Shown piece after piece: positions 18,155 through 28,195 of a stretch of DNA of 57,605 nt. The notes beneath the pieces were generated by a model. That model had not been told where the DNA came from. It saw nothing but the letters and a program-made list of their open reading frames with translations, and made no database searches. Made by a program: the position numbers and the translations under genes. The stretch lies in NCBI RefSeq assembly GCF_014648695.1, contig NZ_BMRP01000019.1, positions 16,643 through 74,247 on the forward strand. Direction: 5' to 3'. Every line of letters starts with the position of its first letter. Position 1 is the stretch's first letter. This stretch comes from Streptomyces albospinus. GTDB taxonomy: Bacteria; Actinomycetota; Actinomycetes; Streptomycetales; Streptomycetaceae.

Positions 18155-19619
18155 TTATTCCACCGGCACCCCCAGCTCCTGGCACGCCACCCGGAGCCGG
18201 CGGATGCCCTCCGACAGTTCGCCGCTGCCGCCCGCCGACGCGAAGCTCAGCCGCAGATGGGCGGCGGGCGGTTCGGCGGCGAAGTACGGGCGACCGGCCG
18301 CGACCGCGACGCCTGCGCGCAGCGCCGCACCGGTCAGCGCCGCCTCGTCGGTACCGTCCGGCAGCCGCAGCCAGAGGTGGTAGCCGCCGGGCGCCGCGGG
18401 GTGCCCGAGCCCGCGTGCCGCGAGGGCGGGCAGCTCCCGGTGCAGCGCGGCCAGCACGGTCTTCCGACGAGCCGTCAACTCCTGTGCGATCTGCCGCAGA
18501 TGGCGAGTCCAGGCGGGCGATCCGACGAGTTCCAGCGCGGCCTCCTGGAGGGGCCCCGACACGAAGAAGCTGTCGACGACCTGGATGGCGCGCAGCCGGT
18601 CCAGGACCGGGCCGCGGGCCGCCAGCGCCCCCACCCGCAGGCTTGGCGAGGTGGCCTTGGTGAGCGAGCGGACATGGACGACGGTGCCGTCCGTGTCGTC
18701 CGCGAACAGCGTCGGCGGCAGCGCGGGCGCGTCGTCGTGGACCAGCAGCCGGGCGAAGTCGTCCTCGATCACGAACGCGCCGGCCGCGCGCGCCACCCGC
18801 AGCACCTCGCGCCGCCGCTCCCCCGCCAGCACCGCGCCGGACGGGTTCTGGAACAGCGGCTGGCAGACGAACAGCCGGGCGCCGCTGACCCGGAAGGCGT
18901 CGGCGAGCAGATCGGTCCGCACCCCGTCGGCGTCCATCGGTACCGGTACCGGGCGCAGCCCGGAGGCGCGGGCGACGGCCAGCATGCCGGGGTAGGTAGG
19001 GGACTCGACGAGCACCGGGGCGCCGGGCGCGGCGAGCGCGCGCAGCGCGGCGGTCAGCGCGCTCTGGCCGCCGGCGGTGATCAGTACGTCACTGGCGGCC
19101 GGGCCGCCCCCGGGGCCGCCGATCTCCCGCGCGAACCAGGCCCGCAGCTCCGGGACCCCGTCCAGCGGCGGCCGGCTCCAGGCGCCCGGCCGCCGCCCGG
19201 CCCGTGCCAGGGCCGCCGCGAGGGCGCGTTCGGGCTGGAGGGCGGGGTGCAGATAGCCGCCGTTGAGCTCGATGACGCCGGGCGCGGGGGCGGCGAGGGT
19301 GGCCAGCACGCCGGACGCGTCGACGCTGCGCGGGACCTGGTCGCCGGCCGGTTCGGCGCTCAGCGCGATCTCCTGCCAGGAGGTGTCGAGCGGCTTCGCG
19401 GTTTCGCCGCGGGGTTCGGCGCGGAAGGCCCCGGCGCCGGGGCGGGTGACGACCAGGCCCTCGGCGACCAGTGCGGCGAGCGCCCGGGAGACGGTCACCG
19501 GGCTGACCCGATGCCGCTCGACGAGCACCCGACTCGATGGCAGCTTCTCACCTGGAGAGTAGCGCTTCAACTCTGCACGGAGGATCGCGGCCAGTTCGGC
19601 ACCACTGCTACGCTCTTGC

Positions 19620-19621
<2 letters not shown>
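18155..19621 (-). CDS. MocR-type GntR/aminotransferase-like regulator
   Basis: 488 residues. An N-terminal GntR winged helix (residues 1-75; LPSSRVLVERHRVSPVTVSR) is fused to a fold-type I aminotransferase domain, with PLP features ESPTYPGM and the Schiff-base lysine in VRSLTKATSPSLRVG. MocR proteins use PLP or a PLP-amine adduct as effector and usually control the divergent neighbour, here a DMT transporter. The ATG at 19621 overlaps the transporter's ATG on the other strand (CATG), so no leader with a ribosome site exists; the mRNA is probably leaderless. Confidence 0.92.
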
Positions 19622-20567
<946 letters not shown>

Positions 20568-20779
20568 CCGGGACCGGGACCCGGTCGGCCCCGCTGCCCG
20601 GGACCGGGCGCCGCGCCGCTCCCCGGGGTGCGAGCGGCGCCCCCGGACGTAAACTTGCGGCGATGGCGGGTTACGCCGTCCGGGCCGTCCCAGGTCCGTC
20701 ATCCGCTGGCCGCCCACCGCCCGGCCGTCGCGCAGTCGGCCGTGTGGTCGCACGGCCACCCGACGCGGGAGGACACCGG

Positions 20780-20989
20780 ATGCATGCGAAAACGGGCGAC
20801 TGGCTGCTGGTGCACGGCAGGACCGTCGGGCACGGCGACCATGTCGTGGAGATCATCGAAGTGCTGGGGTCGAACGGCGAACCGCCCTTCCGCGTCCGCG
20901 CCGAGGACGGCCACGAAACGATCATGTGGCCCGGCCCGGACTGCGTCGTCCAGCACACCAGGACCGTCCGCACCCACACCACGGCGTAG
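20780..20989 (+). CDS. DUF1918 small protein
   Basis: 69 residues from ATG 20780 preceded by GGGAGG. The pattern GDWLLVHGRTVGHGDHVVEI followed by PPFRVRAEDGHET and WPGPD is the DUF1918 family (PF08940), an SH3-like beta-barrel common in actinobacteria with unknown function. Monocistronic; ends 49 bp from the convergent hydrolase gene. The ~210 bp upstream hold no recognisable feature. Confidence 0.9.
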   Translation: MHAKTGDWLLVHGRTVGHGDHVVEIIEVLGSNGEPPFRVRAEDGHETIMWPGPDCVVQHTRTVRTHTTA

Positions 20990-21038
20990 CGGGACCGCCC
21001 GCTACCGCCGGCCCTGAGACCGCACGGCGCGCGCTCCC

Positions 21039-22247
21039 CTACCGGGAAGCGCCGCCGTAGTGGTCCCGGACGACCCGCGCCAGCGCGCCCAGCGGGTCCT
21101 TGACCACGTCCTTGGCCGAGAAGTAGACATGCCCGCCGATCTGCGGGTAGCGGCGGGCGAAGGCGACGTGCCGGGAGAGTTCGGCGGGGTTCCGCCAGGC
21201 GGCGGGGTCGCCCTTCCGGCCCGCCTTGTACAGCGCCTCGCCGATATACACGTCGACGCCGGTTCCGGTCGCCGTCCGGGCCCACCAGGACACCAGCTCC
21301 GCGTAGTCGGCGGCCGGGAAGCCGAGGGGCCAGTACACCTGCGGCACGATGTAGTCGATCCAGTTGTGCCGGACCCACCGACGGGTGTCGGCGTAGAGAT
21401 CGTCGTAGGTCTGCACCCCGGCCTCGGTGCGCGAGCCCAGCGGGTCCGTGGTGCGGTTGCGCCACACCGCGAACGGGCTCACCCCGAACCGCACCCGCCG
21501 CCCCAGCCCGTTCAGCGCTTCGCTCATCTCCCGCACCAGCCGGTCGATGTTCCACCGCCGCCAGTCGCCGCGGTGTGCGAAGTCCTCGCCGTACTCCTCG
21601 TACGCCGCGTCGTCGCCGAAGGACTCGCCGGCGACCGGATACGGATAGAAGTAGTCGTCGAAGTGCACCCCGTCGACGGGGTAGTGCCGCACCGCGTCCA
21701 GCATCGCGTCCTGCACGAACCGGCGGACCTCCGGCAGCCCCGGGTTGTAGTAGAGCTTGTCGCCGTACGGGACCACCCACCCCGGGTGGCGGCGCGCGGG
21801 GTGGCCGGGCGCCAGCCGGCCGGGGTCGGTGTGGTTGGCCACCCGGTACGGGTTGAACCACGCGTGCAGTTCCAGATCGCGCCGGTGCGCCTCGCGGACC
21901 GCGAAGCCGAGCGGGTCCCAGCCCGGGTCGCGGCCCTGCGTACCGGTCAGACACTGCGCCCAGGGCTCGTACGGCGACGGCCACAGCGCATCGGCCGTGG
22001 GCCGCGCCTGGAAGAACACCGCACTGAACCGCCGTTCGACCGCCACGTCCAGCAGCGCCGCCAGCTCCCGCTGCTGCTCGGCGCGCCCCAGCCCCGGTTT
22101 CGAGGGCCAGTCGAGATTGGCGACCGTCGCCAGCCACATCCCCCGCATCTCGCGCCGGATCACCCCGTCCGCGCCCGCCTTCGTGCCCGGCGCCAGCAGC
22201 CACGACGTGGCTCCCACCGCCGCCGCTCCGAACCCGCGCCGTGTCAT
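21039..22247 (-). CDS. Tat-exported GHL10 (DUF187)-type glycoside hydrolase
   Basis: 402 residues. Begins with a twin-arginine signal (MTRRGFGAAAVG) and AGA-like cleavage region, so it is secreted folded. The mature domain has the (beta/alpha)8 pattern of glycosyl hydrolase-like 10 proteins: REMRGMWLATVANLDWPS, LHAWFNPYRV, VDGVHFDDYFYPYP (acidic catalytic strand end) and YIVPQVYWPLG. Likely acts on cell-wall-type or extracellular polysaccharide. A GTG four codons upstream is an alternative start; the ATG places the RR motif at the extreme N-terminus. Confidence 0.88.
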   Translation of the reverse strand: MTRRGFGAAAVGATSWLLAPGTKAGADGVIRREMRGMWLATVANLDWPSKPGLGRAEQQRELAALLDVAVERRFSAVFFQARPTADALWPSPYEPWAQCLTGTQGRDPGWDPLGFAVREAHRRDLELHAWFNPYRVANHTDPGRLAPGHPARRHPGWVVPYGDKLYYNPGLPEVRRFVQDAMLDAVRHYPVDGVHFDDYFYPYPVAGESFGDDAAYEEYGEDFAHRGDWRRWNIDRLVREMSEALNGLGRRVRFGVSPFAVWRNRTTDPLGSRTEAGVQTYDDLYADTRRWVRHNWIDYIVPQVYWPLGFPAADYAELVSWWARTATGTGVDVYIGEALYKAGRKGDPAAWRNPAELSRHVAFARRYPQIGGHVYFSAKDVVKDPLGALARVVRDHYGGASR

Positions 22248-22415
22248 CCCTGCCACCAAAAGCCCCCAATTCTTCTATTTCATCCCGTTCCGAAGGCTCA
22301 GAATGCCTGCCCCGGCGCCCTTGTCCCAGCACCTCGCGGAGTAACGTCGGGGCCGAGGCGGGCGTCGGACCCTTACGGCGTACCGCAGGTCCTGAAGATC
22401 AGCGAAAGGCACGAG

Positions 22416-23285
22416 GTGACGGACTCATTCGCCGACATTGCACGCGTCGGAGTGGTCGGCTGCGGCCAGATGGGCGCAGGCATCGCCGAGGTGTGCGCCC
22501 GCGCCGGGCTGGACGTCATGGTCGCGGAGACCACCGGTGAAGCGCTGGAGCTGGGTCGCACCCGCCTGACCCACTCCCTCGGCAAGGCCGCCGAACGCGG
22601 CAAGATCACCACGGCGGAGCACGACGCGACGCTCGGCCGGCTCGGCTTCACCACCGACCTCGGCGAGTTCGCCGACCGCGATCTGGTCATCGAGGCCGTG
22701 GTGGAGAACGAGCAGGTCAAGACGGAGATCTTCCAGGTCCTCGACCAGGTGGTGACCCGCCCGGACGCGATCCTGGCCTCCAACACCTCGTCCATCCCCC
22801 TGGTGAAGCTGGCCGTGGCGACCTCCCGCCCCGACCAGGTCATCGGCATCCACTTCTTCAACCCGGCGCCGGTCCAGAAGCTCGTCGAGCTGATCCCGGC
22901 CCTGACCACCGCCGAGGAGACCCTCAAGCGCGCCGAGTCGCTGGTCGAGGACGTCCTGGGCAAGCACGCCATCCGCGCCCAGGACCGCTCCGGCTTCGTG
23001 GTGAACGCACTGCTCATCCCGTATCTGCTCTCCGCCATCCGGATGTTCGAGTCCGGCATGGCAAGCCGCGAGGACATCGACAACGGCATGGAGCTGGGCT
23101 GCGCCCACCCGATGGGCCCGCTCAAGCTCTCCGACCTGATCGGCCTGGACACGGTGGCCTCGGTCGCCGCCTCCATGTACGAGGAGTACAAGGAGCCCCT
23201 CTACGCCGCTCCCCCGCTGCTCCAGAGGATGGTGGACGCGGGGCGTCTGGGGCGGAAGAGCGGGTCGGGGTTCTACTCGTACTAG
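22416..23285 (+). CDS. 3-hydroxybutyryl-CoA dehydrogenase
   Basis: 289 residues from GTG 22416. NAD(H)-dependent oxidoreduction of 3-hydroxyacyl-CoA (butanoate/PHB, fatty-acid or phenylacetate metabolism). The N-terminal Rossmann motif VGVVGCGQMGAGIAEV, the catalytic histidine in IGIHFFNPAPV, the NTSSI block and the C-terminal helical domain beginning with GFVVNALLIPYL are all present. Length is that of stand-alone Hbd/FadB2/PaaH enzymes. No other beta-oxidation gene adjoins it, so the pathway is not fixed by context. Confidence 0.93.
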   Translation: MTDSFADIARVGVVGCGQMGAGIAEVCARAGLDVMVAETTGEALELGRTRLTHSLGKAAERGKITTAEHDATLGRLGFTTDLGEFADRDLVIEAVVENEQVKTEIFQVLDQVVTRPDAILASNTSSIPLVKLAVATSRPDQVIGIHFFNPAPVQKLVELIPALTTAEETLKRAESLVEDVLGKHAIRAQDRSGFVVNALLIPYLLSAIRMFESGMASREDIDNGMELGCAHPMGPLKLSDLIGLDTVASVAASMYEEYKEPLYAAPPLLQRMVDAGRLGRKSGSGFYSY

Positions 23286-23457
23286 ACACGTGCGCGGTGC
23301 CGCCGAGTGGCGCTGTTCAGGGGCGAGTTGACCTGGGACAGCGCCAGGCGGCGCACTGCCACCCGATCGTATGCGCCGCAACAACGCCTGACGAGTCGGC
23401 AGATGACGGCCATGCCCGCCGCATTCCCAAGGGTGAACGGGGCGGACGCAAACACCA

Positions 23458-23489
23458 GGAGGACCGCCCGGCGGAACGGGTGGTCCTCC
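23458..23489. terminator. Hairpin between convergent hbd-like and DMT genes
   Basis: GGAGGACCGCCCG pairs with CGGGTGGTCCTCC (12 of 13 pairs) around a 6-nt loop, in the 249-bp region between the two convergent genes. It could end transcription from either side. Nothing else recognisable lies in this stretch. Confidence 0.55.
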
Positions 23490-23534
23490 GGCTATTTGAC
23501 GGTCTGTCATTTGGCAGTCCGTCGATTCCGACGC

Positions 23535-24440
23535 TCAAGACGCCATGCCCGTTACGGCCGTTGGCTCGGTTTCCATCGGCGTCGGCTTCTTCGGACGGCG
23601 CAGCATTCCGACCGCAATGCCGGCGATGACCAGAGCCGTGGCGCAGAACGTCAGTGTGGTCATGCGCTCGCCCTGGAAAATCCAGGCGGATGCCAGACCG
23701 AATACCGGGACGAGCAACGAGAACGGGGCCACGGCCGGCGCGTCATAGGTGCGCAGGAGATACCCCCACGCGGCGAATCCGAACAGCGTTGCCCCCCACG
23801 CCACATGGAGCGCGGCGCCCACTCCGCCGAGGTTCAGATGCTGAAGCGCCCGCAGGTCGGCGTCCCGGCCTTCGAAGACCACGGAGATGAGCGCGAGCGG
23901 GACGGGTGGCACGACGCTCACCCAGACCATGAACCGGAAGGCATCCGGCGGGCCCGCCTTCCGCATCGCGATGTTCGACAGGCCCCAGCACGCCGCCGCG
24001 CCCACGACCAGCAGGAATCCGCCCGTCGTGCCGGCCGTCGAGTCCAGCCCGGCCAGCACGATGCCCGCCGAGGCGATGGCCGTGCCGGCGATCTGCACCC
24101 GCCGGGCGCGCTCCTTCAGCAGCACCGCGGCGAAGAACACGGTGAACACCGCCTGGCCCTGGAGAACCAGGGAGGCCGGCCCCGGGGGCAGTCCCTCGTG
24201 CATTCCGATGAACAGCATCCCGAATTTCATGATGCCGAGCGTGATGCCGACCGTAATTACCCAGCGCCAGGGGACTCCGGGTGCCCCGACGAAAAAGACC
24301 GCCGGCACGGCGGCCAGAAGGAATCGCAGGGCGGAGAAGAGCAGTGGCGGGAAATCATGCAGCCCCACGTCGATGACGACGAAGTTCGCGCCCCATACGG
24401 CGGCGACGACCACCGCCAAGGCGATGTGTACGGGCTTCAT
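23535..24440 (-). CDS. DMT-superfamily (EamA) transporter
   Basis: 301 residues from ATG 24440, with about ten transmembrane segments in two EamA repeats. MKPVHIALAVVVAAVWGANF at the start and GPASLVLQGQAVFTVFFAAV in repeat one resemble YdcZ/RhaT-like and O-acetylserine/cysteine-type (EamA) exporters. Divergently transcribed from a LysR regulator across 105 bp, a common regulator-exporter arrangement. Substrate is not predictable. Confidence 0.9.
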   Translation of the reverse strand: MKPVHIALAVVVAAVWGANFVVIDVGLHDFPPLLFSALRFLLAAVPAVFFVGAPGVPWRWVITVGITLGIMKFGMLFIGMHEGLPPGPASLVLQGQAVFTVFFAAVLLKERARRVQIAGTAIASAGIVLAGLDSTAGTTGGFLLVVGAAACWGLSNIAMRKAGPPDAFRFMVWVSVVPPVPLALISVVFEGRDADLRALQHLNLGGVGAALHVAWGATLFGFAAWGYLLRTYDAPAVAPFSLLVPVFGLASAWIFQGERMTTLTFCATALVIAGIAVGMLRRPKKPTPMETEPTAVTGMAS

Positions 24441-24545
24441 GCCAATGGCTCCTGGTGACGCGTTCTTTCGGGATGCTCCATCACAACAGCCGCCGCCGGT
24501 AAGGGCCAGCGAAGGTTTCTGAGGGTGGGGTATGAGCATCACTTC

Positions 24546-25469
24546 ATGTTCGACCTCAATCGCCTGCGCGCCCTGCGTGCCGTGGCCACCCACGGCACGC
24601 TGACGGGTGCGGCATCGGCCCTGGGCTACACGCCGTCCGCGATCTCCCGACAGATCGCCAAGCTGGAGCGCGAGACCGGCGCCGAACTGCTCGACCGGCA
24701 GGGCGGCAAGGTGGAGCTCACGCCCGCGGCCTGGCTTCTCGCGGAGGCGGCGGACGAGGTCGTGGCGGTGCTGGAGCGGACCCGCTCACGCCTGGAGGAA
24801 CAGCGCGGCCGGCCCACCGGGCGGCTGGTGCTGGCCGCGTTCCCCACGGCCTGCCGCGGCTTCGTCGCCGCCGCGCTCGCCGGCCTCGCCGGGCGCCACA
24901 CCGCCCTGGACTGCCGGCTGGTGGAGTCCGACCCCAGCCGCGCCATCAGCCTGGTCGTACGGGGAGAGGCGGATCTCGCGGTCGTGCACGACTGGCACAA
25001 CACCCCGCTGACGCTGCCCGCCTCGCTCTCCGTCGCCGAGCTGGGCGAGGACATCGCCGACGTCGCCCTGCCCGCCGGGCATCCGCTCGCCGACCGGGAC
25101 GTGGTGACCCCGTACGACCTGCGGGACGAACGGTGGATCGGGCAGGGGTCCGGGGCCATGTGCCATGAGTGGCTGGTGCGTTGCTTCTCCGGCCTCGGCA
25201 TCGAACCGGACATCGCCTACCGGATCGAGGAGTACGAATCCCAAGTGGCGCTGCTGGCGGCGGGGTCGGGCGTCACGATGCTGCCCCGGCTCGGCCGCGG
25301 CGCCCTGCCGCCCACCGTCCGCGTCGTCCCGATGCAGCCCCCACCGTCCCGTCGGCTCTCGGCCGTTTGGCGCTCCCGGACCGACCACAGGCCCGCAATT
25401 CGCGCGACCTTGGCGGCGCTGCGCGAACACCGTCCGGGACAGGCTTCGACCACCCGCCGGCCCGAGTAG
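24546..25469 (+). CDS. LysR-family transcriptional regulator
   Basis: 307 residues from ATG 24546. The N-terminal winged helix-turn-helix (FDLNRLRALRAVATHGTLTG, AASALGYTPSAISRQIAKLE) is followed by the two-lobed periplasmic-binding-like effector domain starting near residue 90 (GRLVLAAFPTACRG). It probably controls the divergent DMT transporter gene and itself. A 22-codon open frame and a strong hairpin follow its stop codon. Confidence 0.92.
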   Translation: MFDLNRLRALRAVATHGTLTGAASALGYTPSAISRQIAKLERETGAELLDRQGGKVELTPAAWLLAEAADEVVAVLERTRSRLEEQRGRPTGRLVLAAFPTACRGFVAAALAGLAGRHTALDCRLVESDPSRAISLVVRGEADLAVVHDWHNTPLTLPASLSVAELGEDIADVALPAGHPLADRDVVTPYDLRDERWIGQGSGAMCHEWLVRCFSGLGIEPDIAYRIEEYESQVALLAAGSGVTMLPRLGRGALPPTVRVVPMQPPPSRRLSAVWRSRTDHRPAIRATLAALREHRPGQASTTRRPE

Positions 25470-25556
25470 CCGGGTGAACATCGACCCGCTGGTGGTACGC
25501 GCACGGGCGCAGGCTGCCCGGCACCTGGTGCACGGCACGTAGCGGCACCGCACCAC

Positions 25557-25601
25557 ATGGACCCCGCGGCGGGAGGGTTACCCCTCCACCACGGGGTCCA
25601 T
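25557..25601. terminator. Strong hairpin downstream of the LysR gene
   Basis: ATGGACCCCG (25557-25566) pairs perfectly with CGGGGTCCAT (25592-25601), with a second inner stem GGAGGG/CCCTCC. It lies 88 bp after the LysR stop and is a good factor-independent-type terminator without T-run. The following 140 bp hold no recognisable gene. Confidence 0.65.
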
Positions 25602-25745
25602 CGGCCCGTGCCGGGCCATCAGGAGGGGCCGTCCGCCCGCCGCTCGGGGGAAAGTTCGGCGGGCGGATCCGGCCGGCGGGCGCCCGACCGCCGGCTTCGG
25701 CCCCCGTGATGACGAGTCAACTCCTTTGCTGCCGCCCGCAACAGA

Positions 25746-25827
25746 GTGTGAACGCGCCATCTCGGTGCGCGCGCTTCACACCCCGTGCGAACCGGTCACG
25801 CTGCGTCATCTCACACGGGGTGTGAAG
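25746..25827. promoter_or_regulatory. Cluster of GTTCACAC-N3-GTGTGAAC-type operator sites
   Basis: Three elements: a half-site GTGTGAAC (25746-25753); site B CTTCACACCCCGTGCGAAC (25774-25792); and site C TCTCACACGGGGTGTGAAG (25809-25827). B and C are each near-palindromes, and B's GCGCTTCACACCCCGTG is repeated in inverted orientation at 25814-25830, making a perfect 17-bp inverted repeat 26 nt apart. They lie 110-190 bp upstream of the small membrane-protein gene. The perfect version of the site is upstream of the XRE-TPR regulator gene at 28196-28214, which is the likely binder. Confidence 0.65.
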
Positions 25828-25938
25828 CGCTGACCCGCAGATCCCCGCCGCACACGCTCCCGCCTTCCGCCGCTGCGCAGTTGACTGTTGGGCGTAACGC
25901 CACCGACCGTCACCGGAAGAAGGAAAGAGGAGCGGACT

Positions 25939-26196
25939 GTGACCGCCCACCGCCAACCCGACCTGATCGCTGCCGACTTAGCGGAGCTGCGGCGTCTACT
26001 CGACGTACGCACCGCCAAGGTCGACGGCCAACTCGCGCTCCAGGCACAGCGATCCGAACAGAACACGCGTGACGCGAACGAACTGCATGCCCGCGTCACG
26101 CGGTTGGAGAGTGGCCGCTGGCCACTACCCTCGATCGCCGCGCTCACGGGGCTCGCGGCACTGGTGGTCACCCTGTGGCAGGCGACCGGACACTGA
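25939..26196 (+). CDS. Small coiled-coil single-span membrane protein with a TTA codon
   Basis: 85 residues from GTG 25939 behind AAAGAGGAG. Residues ~8-60 form a charged amphipathic helix likely to be a coiled coil (DLAELRRLLDVRTAKVDGQL, then ELHARVTRLES). Residues ~63-82 (LPSIAALTGLAALVVTLW) are a single membrane segment, so the helix should face the cytoplasm. The layout recalls phage XhlA/holin-accessory proteins, but no phage genes are near and homology is not proven. Leu14 is encoded by TTA (25978-25980), so translation should depend on the bldA tRNA and hence on developmental stage. It converges with the NUDIX gene 30 bp away. Confidence 0.8.
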   Translation: MTAHRQPDLIAADLAELRRLLDVRTAKVDGQLALQAQRSEQNTRDANELHARVTRLESGRWPLPSIAALTGLAALVVTLWQATGH

Positions 26197-26226
26197 GGAG
26201 GATGCGGTTCGTGAGATCAACCGCCC

Positions 26227-26757
26227 TCAGCCCAGCCGGATATGATGGAGCATCAGCAGAGCCGCGGCCATGTTCGCGGCCGGCACCTCCCCCCTCCCCA
26301 CCATGTCGGGCACCAGCTTGAGGGACACCCACTCCCGCCGGTCCGACTCGAAGTCGTCCTGCGGCGCGCCGACGTACTCGGCCTCGTCGGACCAGTAGAT
26401 GTGGTGCCGCGCGTCGGTGAGGCCGTTGGACGGCTCCACCGAGAGGAGGTGCTGGAGGGGCCCGGGTCGCCACCCGGTCTCCTCCTCCATCTCCCGCGCG
26501 GCTGCCGCCGCCACGTCCTCCCCGTCCTCCACGACGCCGGCGGCCAGCTCCCAGCCCCAGCTGTCGGTGATGAACCGGTGCCGCCACAGCAGCAGCACCT
26601 CATTGGCCTCGTTGACCACGGTTGCCACCGCGACCGGCCGCATCCGGATCAGGAAGTGATCCAGATGACGGCCGTCGGGTAGCTCCACATCGGCCAGATT
26701 GACCCGGAACCAGGGATTCGCGTAGACGGGCTTTTCGCTGAGGTTGTTCCAACGCAC
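26227..26757 (-). CDS. NUDIX hydrolase
   Basis: 176 residues from GTG 26757. The Nudix box is visible as GVVEDGEDVAAAAAREMEEE followed by TGW (G-x5-E-x7-REUxEExGU, around residues 75-97), which binds Mg and hydrolyses a nucleoside-diphosphate-linked compound. N-terminal YANPWFRVNLADVELPDG is like ADP-ribose/ADP-sugar pyrophosphatases. It is 48 bp downstream of the XRE-TPR regulator gene in the same direction, so the two probably form an operon. Confidence 0.92.
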   Translation of the reverse strand: MRWNNLSEKPVYANPWFRVNLADVELPDGRHLDHFLIRMRPVAVATVVNEANEVLLLWRHRFITDSWGWELAAGVVEDGEDVAAAAAREMEEETGWRPGPLQHLLSVEPSNGLTDARHHIYWSDEAEYVGAPQDDFESDRREWVSLKLVPDMVGRGEVPAANMAAALLMLHHIRLG

Positions 26758-26805
26758 GTAACTGCCACCTTCCGCTGTTGGGCCGGCAAGGTGACACGAG
26801 CCCGG

Positions 26806-28143
26806 TCACAGCGGAACGCGCAGCACCTCGTCGATGAGATCGGCAGCCTCGTCCGTCGCGGAGCTCCCGGTCGCCGCCAGATGCTCGCGCACCGCCCGCA
26901 GCCGGTCCCGCAGCCGTTGCGACTCCATGCCCCGAGCCCGCTCGGTCATCTGCGCGGCATTGGCCACGGCCCGGTCCGCATCCCCTTGGCGCAGCTCGAT
27001 ATGGGTGAGCATGGCCAGCCGGTGAACCCGGCCGCGGTCATGTGCGGGGGTGTCCACGGCGGCGTCCGCCTGCTCCCGTGCGGCCCGCAGGTCACCGAGA
27101 CTGAGCAGCGCCTCCGCCACTTGTACGTTCACCAGGCCGGGCTGGACATAGCCCGTCTCGTCCGGTTCGAGCCCCGGCCGGATCCGCTCCGCAGCCGCCT
27201 CGGCCCGCCGGATGCAGGCCAGCGCACTGGCCCCGTCCCCCAGCCGGGCATACGACTTGGCCTGCATCGCGTAGAGATCCGCGGAGAGCGCCGGAGTGAT
27301 CTGCGGACCCGCGGCCCGCAGCGCCGCCTCCGCGAAGGCGACCGCCTGGCGGTACTCCCGTACGAAGAGGGACTGATTGACCAGCAGCGCGATCACATAC
27401 GCGCCGAGTCCGCGGTCCCCGCTGGCCTTGGCCAGCCGCAACGCCTGATGGAAGTAGCGCTGGGCCAGCCCGAGAGCATCCGAGTCGTACGCGCAGATTC
27501 CCGCGACGGCCACCAGCCCACCGGTCGCCCGGTGCAGCTGCCGCCCCGTCGCATCGCTGTAGCTGCCCCGCAGCAGCGGCGCCGCCTCGGTGTTGAGGAA
27601 TCCCACGATGCGTGCTCTGGTAGCGATACCACCCGCCTTCCGGTACATCTGCTCGTAATGGCTCCGCGCCGCCCGCAGCATCTCGATGTCGGCCATCCCG
27701 ACCCGGGTCAGCCCGTCGCGCGACACGTCGAAGTCCTCCGGCGGGTTCTCCCACTCCCATACGGGTATGACCGCCGAGGTCCCCGTCAGCGCCGGAGCCG
27801 CCAGCACATGGGGCCGCTGCTGCTCGTCGGACCGCCACAACGCGGTGGCCCGCTCCACGAACCCCGAGAGCGGCGTCTCCGAAGCCCGCCGCGCCCCCGG
27901 CCTGCTCAGCCCGATGTCGTCCAGCCCCACCGGCCGGCGCAGCCGCTCGCTCAGAATCTCGCAGATCAGATCGGGCACCTGCCCCCGCGGGCGCTGCCCC
28001 TTGAGCCACCGCGCCACCGCGGTGTGTTCGTACCGCAGCGCCAGTCCTCGCCGCCGCCCCAGCTGATTGATCCGCGCCGCGAGCCCGGCATGCGAGACAC
28101 CGGCCTCGTCCAGGATCGCGTCGAGCAGCGTATTGGGCTCCAT
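26806..28143 (-). CDS. XRE-TPR-type transcriptional regulator
   Basis: 445 residues. The first ~80 residues form an XRE-like DNA-binding domain (AGVSHAGLAARINQLGRRRG, then YEHTAVARWLKGQRPRGQVP), followed by an all-helical region with TPR-like pairs from about residue 190 to 420. This architecture is abundant in Streptomyces (NsdA-like developmental regulators are relatives by layout). A perfect GTTCACAC-N3-GTGTGAAC palindrome lies 53-71 bp upstream, and related sites precede the facing small membrane-protein gene, so autoregulation plus control of that gene is proposed. Confidence 0.85.
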   Translation of the reverse strand: MEPNTLLDAILDEAGVSHAGLAARINQLGRRRGLALRYEHTAVARWLKGQRPRGQVPDLICEILSERLRRPVGLDDIGLSRPGARRASETPLSGFVERATALWRSDEQQRPHVLAAPALTGTSAVIPVWEWENPPEDFDVSRDGLTRVGMADIEMLRAARSHYEQMYRKAGGIATRARIVGFLNTEAAPLLRGSYSDATGRQLHRATGGLVAVAGICAYDSDALGLAQRYFHQALRLAKASGDRGLGAYVIALLVNQSLFVREYRQAVAFAEAALRAAGPQITPALSADLYAMQAKSYARLGDGASALACIRRAEAAAERIRPGLEPDETGYVQPGLVNVQVAEALLSLGDLRAAREQADAAVDTPAHDRGRVHRLAMLTHIELRQGDADRAVANAAQMTERARGMESQRLRDRLRAVREHLAATGSSATDEAADLIDEVLRVPL

Positions 28144-28195
28144 ACCGTGCCCCCAAGGACGTAACGACTCCGTAAGTCCAGCGTAATCAGGGCGA

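Noticed and set aside
25578..25760. 60-codon minus-strand open frame near the LysR terminator
   Set aside because: No ribosome site, low-complexity product, and its 3' end is the hairpin; no evidence of a gene.
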